From Megaleporinus macrocephalus (taxonomy: Eukaryota > Chordata > Actinopteri > Characiformes > Anostomidae), in NCBI GenBank assembly GCA_021613375.1, contig CM038715.1, positions 1,375,001 to 1,439,000 of the forward strand: DNA of 64,000 nucleotides. The letters are read 5' to 3'. Positions 1 through 12,163 of the stretch are shown here, one piece after another. The notes below the pieces were generated by a model. That model searched no databases. It saw nothing but the letters and a program-made list of their open reading frames with translations, and had not been told where the DNA came from. Position numbers and translations under genes: made by a program. Within the stretch, counting starts at the first letter, position 1. Each line of letters starts with the position of its first letter.

Positions 1-3000
1 AACTCCTTCTACCACACAAATCTCCTTCTACCACACAAATCTCCTTCTACCACATAAAACCCCTTCTACCACACAAAACTCCCTCTACCACACAAAACTC
101 CCTCTACCACACAAAACTCCTACCACACAAAGCTCCTTCTACCACACAAAACTCTTTCTACCACACAAATCTCCTTCTATCACACAAAACTCCTTCTACC
201 ACATAAAACCCCTTCTACCACACAAAACTCCCTCTACCACACAAAACTCCTTCTACCACACAAAGCTCCTTCTACCACACAAAACCCCTTCTACCACACA
301 AATCTCCTTCTACCACACAAAACTCCTTCTACCACACAAAACCCCTTCTACCACACAAATCTCCTTCTATCACACAAAACTCCTTCTACCACATAAAACC
401 CCTTCTACCACACAAAACTCCCTCTACCACACAAAACTCCCTCTACCACACAAAACTCCCTCTACCACACAAAACTCCTTCTACCACACAAAGCTCCTTC
501 TACCACACAAAACCCCTTCTACCACACAAATCTCCTTCTACCACACAAAACTCCTTCTACCACACAAATTTCCTTCTACCACACATAACCCCTTCTACCA
601 CACAAAACTCCTTCTACCACACAAAACCCCTTCTACCACACAAAACTCCTTCTACCACACAAAACTCCTTCTACCACACAAATCTCCTTCTACCACACAA
701 AACCCCTTCTACCACACAAATCTCCTTCTACCACACAAAACCCCTTCTACCACACAAAACTCCTTCTACCACATAAAACCCCTTCTACCACACAAAACTC
801 CCTCTACCACACAAAACCCCTTCTACCACACAAAACTCCCTCTACCACACAAAACTCCTTCTACCACACGAAACTCCCTCTACCACACAAAACTCCCTCT
901 ACCACACAAAACCGCTTCTACCACATAAAACCCTTTCTACCACACAAAACTCCCTCTACCACACAAAACCATTCTACCACACAAAGCTCCCTCTACCACA
1001 CAAAACTCCCTCTACCACACAAAGCTCCCTCTACCACACAAAACCCCTTCTAACACACAAAACCCCTTCTACCACACAAAACTCCCTCTACCACACAAAA
1101 CTCCCTCTACCACACAAAACCCCGTCTACCACACAAAACCCCTTCTACCACACAAAACTCCCTCTACCACACAAAACTCCCTCTACCACACAAAACTCCT
1201 TCTACCATACAAAACCCCTTCTACCACACAAATCTCCTTCTACCACACAAAACTCCTTCTACCACACAAATCTCCTTCTACCACACAAATCTCCTTCTAC
1301 CACACAAAACTCCTTCTACCACACAAATCTCCTTCTACCACACAAAGCTCCCTCTACCACACAAAACTCCTTCTACCACACAAAACTCCTTCTACCACAC
1401 AAAACTCCCTCTGCCACATAAAACCCCTTCTACCACACAAAACTCCTTCTATCACACAAAACTCCTTCTACCACACAAATCTCCTTCTACCACACAAAAC
1501 TCCCTCTACCACATAAAACCCCTTCTACCACACAAAACTCCTTCTATCACACAAAACTCCTTCTACCACATGAAACTCCTTCTACCACACAAAACCCCTT
1601 CTACCACACAAAACTCCTTCTACCACACAAAACCCCTTCTACCACACAAAACACCCTCTACCACACAAAACCCCTTCTACCACACAAATCTCCTTCTACC
1701 GCACAAATCTCCTTCTACCACATAAAACTCCTTCTACCTCACAAATTTCCTTCTACCACACAAAACCCCTTCTACCACACAAAACCCCTTCTACCACACA
1801 AAACTCCCTCTACCACACAAAACTCCTTCTACCACACAAAACCCCTTCTACCACACAAAACTCCCTCTACCACACAAAACTCCTTCTACCACACAAAACT
1901 CCTTCTACCACACAAAACCCCTTCTACCACACAAATCTCCTTCTACCACACAAAACTCCTTCTACCTCACAAATTTCCTTCTACCACACAAAACCCCTTC
2001 TGCCACACAAAACCCCTTCTATCACACAAAACCCCTTCTACCACACAAAACTCCCTCTACCACACAAAACTCCTTCTACCACACAAAACCCTTCTACCAC
2101 ACAAAACCCCTTCTACCACACAAAACCCCTTCTACCACACAAAACTCCCTCTACCACACAAAACTCCTTCTACCACACAAAACCCCTTCTACCACATAAA
2201 ACCCCTTCTACCACACAAAACTCCCTCTACCACACAAAACCCCTTCTACCACACAAAACCCCTTCTACCACACAAAACTCCCTCTACCACACAAAACTCC
2301 CTCTACCACACAAAACTCCTTCTACCACACAAAACTCCCTCTACCACACAAAACTCCCTCTACCACACAAAACCCCTTCTACCACACAAAACTCCTTCTA
2401 CCACACAAAACCCCTTCTACCACACAAAACACCCTCTACCACACAAAACCCCTTCTACCACACAAATCTCCTTCTACCACACAAATCTCCTTCTACCACA
2501 TAAAACTCCTTCTACCTCACAAATTTCCTTCTACCACACAAAACCCCTTCTACCACACAAAACCCCTTCTACCACACAAAACTCCCTCTACCACACAAAA
2601 CTCCTTCTACCACACAAAACCCCTTCTACCACACAAAACTCCCTCTACCACACAAAACTCCTTCTACCACACAAAACTCCTTCTACCACACAAAACCCCT
2701 TCTACCACACAAATCTCCTTCTACCACACAAAACTCCTTCTACCTCACAAATTTCCTTCTACCACACAAAACCCCTTCTGCCACACAAAACCCCTTCTAT
2801 CACACAAAACCCCTTCTACCACACAAAACTCCCTCTACCACACAAAACTCCTTCTACCACACAAAACCCTTCTACCACACAAAACCCCTTCTACCACACA
2901 AAACCCCTTCTACCACACAAAACTCCCTCTACCACACAAAACTCCTTCTACCACACAAAACCCCTTCTACCACATAAAACCCCTTCTACCACACAAAACT

Positions 3001-4000
3001 CCCTCTACCACACAAAACCCCTTCTACCACACAAAACCCCTTCTACCACACAAAACTCCCTCTACCACACAAAACTCCCTCTACCACACAAAGCTCCCTC
3101 TACCACACAAAACTCCCTCTACCACACAAAGCTCCCTCTACCACACAAAACCCCTTCTAACACACAAAACCCCTTCTACCACAAAAAACTCCCTCTACCA
3201 CACAAAACCCCTTCTACCACACAAAACCCCGTCTACCACACAAAACCCCTTCTACCACACAAAACCCCTTCTACCACACAAAACTCCCTCTACCACACAA
3301 AACTCCTTCTACCACACAAAACCCCTTCTACCACACAAAACCCCTTCTACCACACAAAACTCCCTCTACCACACAAAACTCCTTCTACCACACAAAACCC
3401 CTTCTACCACACAAAACTCCCTCTACCACACAAAGCTCCCTCTACCACACAAAGCTCCCTCTACCACACAAAACCCCTTCTACCACACAAAACTCCCTCT
3501 ACCACACAAAACTCCCTCTACCACACAAAACCCCTTATACCACACAAAACCCCTTCTACCACACAAATCTCCTTCTACCACATAAAACCCCTTCTACCAC
3601 ACAAAACTCCTTCTACCACACGAAACTCCCTCTACCACACAAAACCCTTCTACCACACAAAGCTCCCTCTACCACACAAAACTCCTTCTACCACACAAAA
3701 CTCCCTCTACCACACAAACCCCTTCTACCACACAAATCTCCTTCTACCACACAAAACCCCTTCTACCACACAAAACCCCTTCTACCACACAAAACTCCCT
3801 CTACCACACAAAACCCCTTCTACCACACAAAACTCCTTCTACCACACAAAACCCCTTCTACCACACAAATCTCCTTCTACCACACAAAACCCCTTCTGCC
3901 ACACAAAACCCCTTCTACCACACAAAACTCCTTCTACCCCACAAAACCCCTTCTACCACACAAAACTCCTTCTACCACATAAAAACCCTTCTACCACACA
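1..4000. repeat. 19-bp minisatellite, about 210 copies
   Basis: Near-perfect tandem array of a C/A-rich, G-poor 19-mer (actccttctaccacacaaa). Variants cycle at a few positions: ctcc/cccc/ctccc, acaaaa/acaaat, cacaca/cacata. The array runs off the left edge of the window, so its true length is unknown. A stretch around 1583-2310 recurs at about 2361-3088 with a 778-bp offset (about 41 units), which marks a higher-order repeat. A shorter 190-bp (10-unit) echo joins about 170 and about 361. Reading frames here are incidental. Confidence 0.98.
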
Positions 4001-4029
4001 AAAGCTCAGCAGAATAATCTGGACCCCCA

Positions 4030-4245
4030 AATGAAAATTCATTCATCTTCTATACTGCCCATCACTTGGGGAGTGCTGGAGCCTATCCCAGCGCTCATTG
4101 GGCAAAAGGCAGAAAACACTTTGGACAGTCCATCAATCCATAGTGTCTCTATCTCAACCTGCCAACTGTCTATGGAATGAGGGAGGAATCCATGCAGACA
4201 AGGTGAGAACATACAAACTCAAAACAAAGACCCCTGAGCTCAGAG
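4030..4245. repeat. SINE-like dispersed repeat fragment
   Basis: Phrases such as 'ggagtgctggagcctatccc' and 'gggaggaatccatgcagaca' match, from memory, a very common teleost dispersed repeat. No terminal repeats or target duplication are visible. It sits between the minisatellite and the LINE 3' end. Confidence 0.5.
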
Positions 4246-4254
4246 CCAGAGAAG

Positions 4255-6375
4255 TTTCAAGTTTCAAGTTTATTTGTCATTTGCACATCATGTCAGGACA
4301 TAACATGCATTGAAATGCTTGGGGTGAGGCTCAGATACAACTCTACAGCAGGGCAGCATTATATATATAAAACAGTACAAACATACAATAAATAGACAAT
4401 ATTAAAGAAAAAATAAGCTAAAAATATACATATAGTTATAACTGAAATATATAAAGGACTATACAATACACAAGATATAAACATAGGATATACAGGGGGA
4501 CATCTGTGAAAAATGTTGCATAGGCAGGTTCTAAGTAGATACATCTATATCTATTTAAAGTGACTTAGTGATATGATGATATTGTCCATAGCAGCGATAT
4601 CAGAATAAATAATATAAAGTGTACAATGTGCAGTGATTGAGTGAACAGTATTGGGGTCTTTCAGCCTCACAGTTTGTTCAGGAGCCTGACAGCCTGTGGG
4701 TAGAAGCTGTTCAGTAGGCGTGTTGTTTTGGCCTGGATGCTGCGGAATCTCCTGCCTGATGGCAGTATGGTGAACAGGCCGTGTGCTGGGTGACCGCTAT
4801 CTGACCTGATCTTCTGGATTTTCCTCAGGCAGTGGGACTGGTAGATGTACTGTAAGGCTGGTAGTTTGTTCCTCAGGCAGCGGGACTGATAGATGTCCTG
4901 TAAGGCTGGTAGTTAGTTGCCTACGATGTATTCTGCTGTCCTCACCACTCCTTTTGGGGTCTTGCGGTCGCAGGCAGTGCAGCTGCCGTACCAGACAGTG
5001 ATGCAGCCCGTTAGGATGCTCTCTATAGTGCATCTGTAGAAGCTGGTGAGGAGATCAGGAGGCAAACTTCCTGAGCCTGCGCAGGAAGAAGAGACGCTGA
5101 CGGGCAGATCTCACAATCGTATTGGTGTGGAGGGACCATGTGAGGTCATCAGAGAGGTGAACGCCGAGGAACCTAACACTGCTGACTCTCTCCACTTCAG
5201 CCCCGTTGATGTAAAGAGGAGAGTGACCACCCTTCTGCTGCTTCCTGTAGTCCACAATCATCTCCTTTGTTTTGCTGATGTTTAGACGGAGATTGTTGTC
5301 GTGGCTCCACTCTGACAGAGCGCTGACCTCGTCTCTATAGGCTGTTTCATCTCCATCTGTGATGAGGCCTAGGATGGTAGTGTCATGAGCGAATTTGAAG
5401 ATGAGGTTGGAGGAGTGTTTGGCTACACATTCATTAGTGTACAGGGAATACAGGAGGGGGCTGAGTACACATCCCTGGGGGGCCCCCGTGCTCAGAGTCA
5501 GAGTGGAAGAGATGCTGTCACCCACCCTCACCACCTGCGGTCTGCTCGTCAGGAAGTCCAGTATCCAGTTGCAGAGATAAGAGTTCAAACCCAAGTCTTT
5601 GAGCTTCGGGATGAGTTTGGCTGGGATGATTGTGTTGAATGCTGAGCTGTAATCTATGAACAGCATTCTCACATATGTCCAAGTGTGTGAGAGCAGTGTG
5701 TCTTAGTGTGTAAGAGCAGTGTGTACTGTTAGTGCAATGGAGTCGTCTGTGGATCTGTTGGAGCGGTATGCAAACTTGACCAGCCGCTCAAAGCACTTCA
5801 TAGCTGTTGATGTCAGGGCAACAGGGCGGTAGTCATTCAGACAGGTGACAGAAGGTTTCTTGGGAACTGGAACAATGATGGTTTCTTTAAAGCACATAGG
5901 AACCACTGACAGTCTCAGGGAGAGGTTAAAGATGTCGGTGAAAACCTCAGCCAGCTGGTTGGCACATGCTTTAAGTACACGACTGTGTACACCATCAGGA
6001 CCTGGTGCCTTGCGTAGGTTAACTGCCCTGAAGGATTTCACCACCTCAGACAGGGAGATGGTCAGTGTCAGTGTGCAGCTCTCCTGTTGTATTGGGAGAT
6101 TTTCAGCAGAGGAGGTGCTGTTTGCCTCAAAGCGAGCATAATGTGCATTGAGTTCATCTGCAAGTGAGGAGGGTGACCTCCTATCACAACTTATACCTCC
6201 TTTATAATCACTGATGGTGCGCAGTCCACTCCACATATGTCTGAGATCAGAGCAGAGGAAGTTGGATTCAACTCTGTCCCTGTAGTTCCGTTTGGCTAGT
6301 CTGATGGTCCTCTGAAGGTCAGAACCAAATCCAGGCACATCTTTCTGTGAGGTGACACACCATGTACTGTGCAAA
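4255..6375 (-). mobile_element. 5'-truncated non-LTR retrotransposon (LINE), inactive
   Basis: Minus-strand reverse transcriptase of the jockey/L2/CR1-like group. The reading frame runs through 6374-5703 and 5672-5055 and continues degraded to about 4680. Motifs seen are [35 protein letters not shown] and the FLGVHLS thumb segment. The catalytic FADD box reads FAHD. A short tandem duplication near 5675-5705 brings in an in-frame stop, and a roughly 54-bp duplication sits at about 4810-4920. The 3' end at 4255-4290 (tttcaagtttatttgtc on +) is shared with a fragment near 9125. No endonuclease domain is present. Confidence 0.9.
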
Positions 6376-6394
6376 GTCTGTAAAAACCCTTTAT

Positions 6395-7500
6395 CTGTGT
6401 GTATTTATCGTTAAACCAAATGTAAATAAACATAAATACAGTACAAAGTATATAATAATAGTATTAATAAAATTGTTTTTATTGGGACTTGACTCAAGAC
6501 TTGCTTGTATTGACTTGGGACTTGACTCTGGACTTGATATATCATTAAACCAAATGTAAATAAACATAAATACAATACAAAGTATATAATAATAGTAATT
6601 AAATTTTTTTTTAATTGGGACTTGACTCGAGATTTGCTTGTATTGACTCGGGACTTGATATATCATTAAACCAAATGTAAATAAGCATAAAAACAATACA
6701 AAGTATTTAATAATGGTATTAATAAAATTGTTTTTAATGGGACTTGACTCGAGACTTGCTTGTACTGACTTTAGACTTGACTCTGGACTATATATATGAT
6801 TAAATCAAATGTAAATAAGCATAAATACAATACAAAGTATATAATAATAGTAATAATATTTTTTTTAAATTGGGACTTGACTTGAGATTTGCTTGTATTG
6901 ACTCGGGACTTGATATATCATTAAACTAAATGTAAATAAGCATAAATACAATACAAAGTATTTAATAATAGTAATAATAAAATAGTTTTTATTGGGACTT
7001 GACTCGAGACTTCCTTGTATTGACTTGGGACTTGACTCTGGACTTGATATATCATTAAATCAAATGTAAATAAGCATAAATACAATACAAAGTATTTAAT
7101 AATAGTAATAATATTTTTTTAAAAATTGGGACTTGACTTGAGATTTGCTTGTATTGGCTCGGGACTTGATATATCATTAAATCAAATGTAAATAAGCATA
7201 AATACAATACAAAGTATTTAATAATGGTATTAATAATATAGTTTTTATTGGGACTTGACTCGAGACTCGCTTGTATTGACTCTGGACTTGATATATAATT
7301 AAATAAAATGTAAATAAGCATAAATACAATACAAAGTATTTAATAATAGTAATAATAAAATAGTTTTTATTGGGACTTGACTCGAGACTCGCTTGTATTG
7401 ACTCTGGACTTGATATATAATTAAATAAAATGTAAATAAGCATAAATACAATACAAAGTATTTAATAATAGTAATAATAAAATAGTTTAAATAATAATAC
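6395..7500. repeat. Tandem array of 122/133-bp units (255-bp dimers)
   Basis: An AT-rich unit holding 'gggacttgactcgagact' and 'aaataagcataaatacaata' repeats about nine times. The starts of 'gggacttgact' fall near 6484, 6617, 6739, 6872, 6994, 7128, 7250 and 7372. Spacing therefore alternates 133 and 122, making a 255-bp dimer, with a final pair spaced 122. Overlapping minus-strand frames of 69-101 codons are products of the repeat and not genes. Confidence 0.95.
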
Positions 7501-7509
7501 AATATCATT

Positions 7510-8534
7510 TAGCAGCTTATGAAGGTTCTATTTGAAAACGCTTACCACAATGGTTGAGGTGCATTGTTATGAATAGACTGAGATAAATGGACATCACTGG
7601 AAGCTAATGGGTGAGATTGTTAGGAAACCACACTGAATTATGGGGGCACATTTGGGTCAGTATCAATAAGAAGGCCTCCCATAAAGGTCTCAATGCTCCA
7701 ATGTGGTTTCCCACCCAGGCAGTGACTCCAGTGTGATTTGCCCATAATAACTCCAAACAGGTGCCAGGCACATATCGGTTGTTGCATAAATGTCTACACC
7801 GCACAACTGTCAACAGTTACTCCAGCTAAGCTGTTGCCTAGCAACAAGCATTGCACCTGTCCTGTATTTTTCTACATTTCAAAGAGCTTCTTGTGTTTGA
7901 AGTGCTCAGGCGTTGTGAGAGTTCATGTAAAATTTACACAAACTTACCGCTGAGCCAAATGGCATCGAGGTTTTTCCCAAAACCCAACACTGAAGTCTTT
8001 CCGGCTGCCATGTGATCACATTCCCTTTTTACAACAGGCTGCCAAACCCGTCCTTTGACATCCGTCCTTCTGTTTCTCCTGTATAGCGGTGGAGGAGAAG
8101 ACTTTAACCTGGACTTTAACTGCCTATTCACCAGGGGGAGATTTTACAGCATGCTAATGAGGACTCCTCTGCACTCACAGGCCTGTTGCTGTGAGACAAA
8201 CCAAAAAAGTCATCCGAATACTTTACAAGGGGGTGAGGGGCAAAGCTATGTTCAACACAATGCTAATAAGTCACCGAGCAAGAGCAGGACAAGAAAGAAA
8301 GAGAAAGGGCAGAGAGCAGAAAGAATGGAGGGGCTTTTTTAAAGAGGGGATGGTGAGCAGCACAGTTAACATTACACGATGGAAGCCACTGACAAACAGC
8401 TAGAGAGCTAGAGGAACGGAGACCTGAGGACAGGTCCTAACCCATGGGATGGAATAGAAACGAACTATGAAATGGATCTCGCGGGTATGATTCTTCAACC
8501 TTCACAGGAATAATCCACATTGGACGCCAATGAA
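7510..8534 (+). other. Upstream region and presumed 5' UTR of pkd1
   Basis: No gene or family repeat was recognised here. The segment before 8535 must hold promoter and 5' UTR if 8535 is the true start. Several ATGs occur upstream, including an out-of-frame ATG at 8530. No convincing TATA box or CpG island was identified by eye. Confidence 0.35.
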
Positions 8535-8595
8535 ATGGAAATTGCCGTGCACTTGCTTCTCTTCTGGATCCTCAGAGCTGTCTCAAGCTACAGTG
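8535..8595 (+). CDS. pkd1: pkd1 exon 1: signal peptide
   Basis: It encodes [18 protein letters not shown] and ends in phase 1 at a gtgaga donor. The hydrophobic core LLLFWIL followed by small residues is a textbook secretion signal. ATG 8535 has G at -3 and G at +4. An overlapping out-of-frame ATG at 8530 has weaker context. The call depends on splicing to exon 2, which fits in phase. Confidence 0.75.
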
Positions 8596-11500
8596 GTGAG
8601 ATGTTTTAATGGCTGTTCTCCAAGATGATGCAGCTATTTTTGGAGCTCAACATTTTCTCGTAGACTGTAGACTTTATAGTGATATATTACTGGAGGCAAG
8701 AAAGTGTCTCCAAAATTATTACTTTACAAAAAACAAGTTAATGCAAAGATATTTTATTCAAAGCAAATTTTCATACTTGATTTCAATTCAGGAATGGTTA
8801 TACAGAGTAAAGGAAAACTGGGGGGTCAAATTAGGTAGAAAATGTAAAAATGTAAAAATTGCATTGTGTTTTTAACACAATATTTTTATAAAATCTCGTC
8901 CACCAGATGAAGAGTCTTGTCCGAAATGGTCTCGAATCGACCGAGACAGTTTACACTGCTACTGGATGTCAGCGTCTGCATCAAGCTGGCTGGAGGCAAG
9001 AGCTGTGTGTCAGAGATTGAAAGGAGGAGACATTGCCATGGTGGACAAGCCAAGTGTTCAAAACTTCATAGACAGCTCATTTCAGTTGTAAGGCATTGCT
9101 GCAAGTTCATTTTATTTCTTATTAAGTTTCAAGTTTCAGGTTTATTTGTCATGTGCACATAATGTCAGGACACACATGCGTTGAAATGCTTGGGGTGAGC
9201 CTCAGATAATAACTCTACAGCAGGGCAGCATTATATCTAAACTCCTGAGACCCAGAAAAATGAAAGTGAGAATTTTAGTAATTTCAACATAAAATAAGTC
9301 TACTAGATGAAAAAAAAGGTCATAGTGTTTTTTTTGTTGTTGTTGTTGTTTTTAATTAATATTTTTTTTTATGGAATGTCCTTAATAGTGGACATCAGGA
9401 CATTATTGAGGACATATTTCTTGTTTTCTGTTCTGCATCAGACCAAAAACCCTTCTACAACATCAGCACCAACTCAATCCTAGAAAATAATGTAAATAAA
9501 AACTGAGTAAACAAACATTGTTTACCTTTTTTATACCATTTCCACTTTTGACTGTATTAGAAAAAATTATTTATTTATAAATGCACATTGTTAACATAAA
9601 CAGAAACAAATAATAACCCATTCCAAAGGTTACTGTTACTTTGATTAAAATAAAAAAAGGTTTAAACAGATTTTAGGTACACTAGCTAAACCTGTGTTAA
9701 TCACTCCAAACCTTGAGCCAAAGTTTCACACTTTCAACACGTAGTACCCAACTTCTCTTACAGTCCATTTCATTTTAATGTTTTATTTTTAAATGTACAA
9801 TTATGTAACATTTTCTAATAAATTAGGAATAAATTAATTAGTAATTAATTACAAATAAATGAGTAGTGAATTTACATGTTTACAGAGCTTACATGTTGCA
9901 AAATTATCTCTGCCTCAGTCAAATTCCTGTCACCTGTGACTCTATTAATTTCATATAAAACCAGATTTAGTAAGTCCCAATGTCTCCACTACAAAGGACA
10001 TCAATAAGAAACATGCTGTTTGGTAGTTAAACGTTTGTGCATATCAATAAAAAAAGTGCTTTGAGAACTAGCTACAACAGTTTTATACCGAAAACCTATA
10101 AATTATAGCTTTTAGAAACATAATAAATGTATATTATTTGGCAGATTGTCTCTCTTGCTCCCATAAAATGTGATTACTGAGAGGCAGCCATATTTAAAAA
10201 GATGTCCTCTACATGACACAACAGGTTTTGTCATGGTACCTTATTTAGTTTTTGAAATATCTTTTGGAGACTCATGTCCCCTCTTGTTATATCCAAGTTT
10301 AACTCCAGAGTAACCTCCCTCCCCAGTTGCAGATATTCTTCATACTGTACATGGGGAAATAGTTCATAAGCTACAAAGCTGTGGTAAGATATCTCTGTGC
10401 TTGCTCACTGGTTCCAGAGAAGCACCTGCTGTGGTTTGGCTGAAAAATGGAATTAGAACGGGTCAGCAAGGTGGGTTTGGACCCCCTACCTCTCAGCATG
10501 GAGATGGAGAGAAAGAGACATGTTCTCAGATGGCTTTGGGTTCAGGGCAATGGAGAAACAGCCCATGTAACCAGGAGCATCGCTTCATCTGTGGGAAGGA
10601 AATATCAGGTACAATAAACGTTTCAAATACGGCACCTTCATTCTAGTCTTATAAGTCGTATATACTGGCATCAGTTTAAGCTCTACATTGAATACAAAGT
10701 CTTATGTATTGCGTTCAAGGTTGGTTATGACTGTCGAAGCATTACATCCCATTGCATTTTGTTGCTAGGATTATTTACAGCTAAGTTGGTGGAAGACTTT
10801 TCTTTTCCTATGTTACTTCTAAACACTGGAGTGGCATCTACCAGGGGCGATTGTAGGCTTAAAGGTTTAGGGGTGCTGAGCACCCAAATAAGAACAGCTC
10901 ATTAAAAAACTACATTTTAAAGCTATTTCATCAGCTATCATCAATCCAAAATCAGTGTTGGGGCAACACTGTGACTGGAAAGACACCAACAAATCTTTAA
11001 AAACCTTAGTTTACAAAACTTAGAGAAGAAAATAGATCCATATTAATTTAACATATTTTCTCATTGAATATTGAGCTTCTGTGAGCAAAAGGGTGACCAG
11101 ATGAGAATGAAAGAAATTCAGGGCATGACACTTGGGGTGAGTGTGTCATGACAGAATAATTAGAATAATTCAGATCAGACACACCAATTCTAATAATCAG
11201 TTATCAATATTATTACAATTATCAACAGATTCTGAGCATGTTGGCCTTACTTTCTCACCTGAACCTGCCTCTTTTTTCTTAAAAAAGAATCTAATATTCA
11301 CACATACACACGTTATGGTATCATCTCTTCATATCTTATCATTCTATAACATTAATTATCTAATAAACACACAGACAGTACTACTCTAACAACTTATCTT
11401 ATCTTTAATAACACACAGACTAACCAACAGCACAGCAGCTACAGCTTCTCTCACTCTTTATAAACAGTAAACAGATCATGTCAGCCTTACTCTCTCACCT

Positions 11501-12065
11501 GAATAGTATCATTTCTTTATATCTTATCATTCTATAACATTAATTATCTAATACACATACAGACAGTACTACTCTATACCTTAACTTTAATAACACACAG
11601 ACTAACCACCAGCACAGCAGCTACAGCTTCTCTCACTCTTTATAAACAATAAACAGACCACCTGCAGCTCCATTGGCCTGATAAATTATAATAAACCCTC
11701 AGATAATCACTCCTAGATACAATAACAGAATAAAGAGTGATCAGAAATATGGGTTAGGGTTCGAGCTAGGCTGATAATGACTGTAATGTGTTGGTTCTGA
11801 GTGATAAAGTACAAAAATACTCCTTAACAAAACTTACTAGACACACGACACCAGTCAGATACAGCACTGACACTGTGTGTGCTTAAGCACCCCTAAACTA
11901 GGGCTAGCTACGCCCCTGGCATCTACATTAAATTTAGATTAAAATATATTTGTTCAGACTAGCTTATGGCCGGAATGTTGAAGCTCACTTTCTTGTAAAT
12001 TGTTTTAAAGTCTGCTGATTTTTTATTAGAGACTGTAGTATTTAATCTATCCAGTATTTTATTTT

Positions 12066-12163
<98 letters not shown>

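Noticed and set aside
1..4000. CRISPR array or telomeric repeat
   Set aside because: Units are contiguous 19-mers without unique spacers and do not match TTAGGG; the context is a vertebrate genome.
5046..5645. Plus-strand open frames over the LINE
   Set aside because: They are antisense shadows of the reverse transcriptase frame.
7600..8400. Short frames upstream of pkd1 as an extra gene
   Set aside because: Six short frames on both strands overlap, without recognisable domains or splice pattern.
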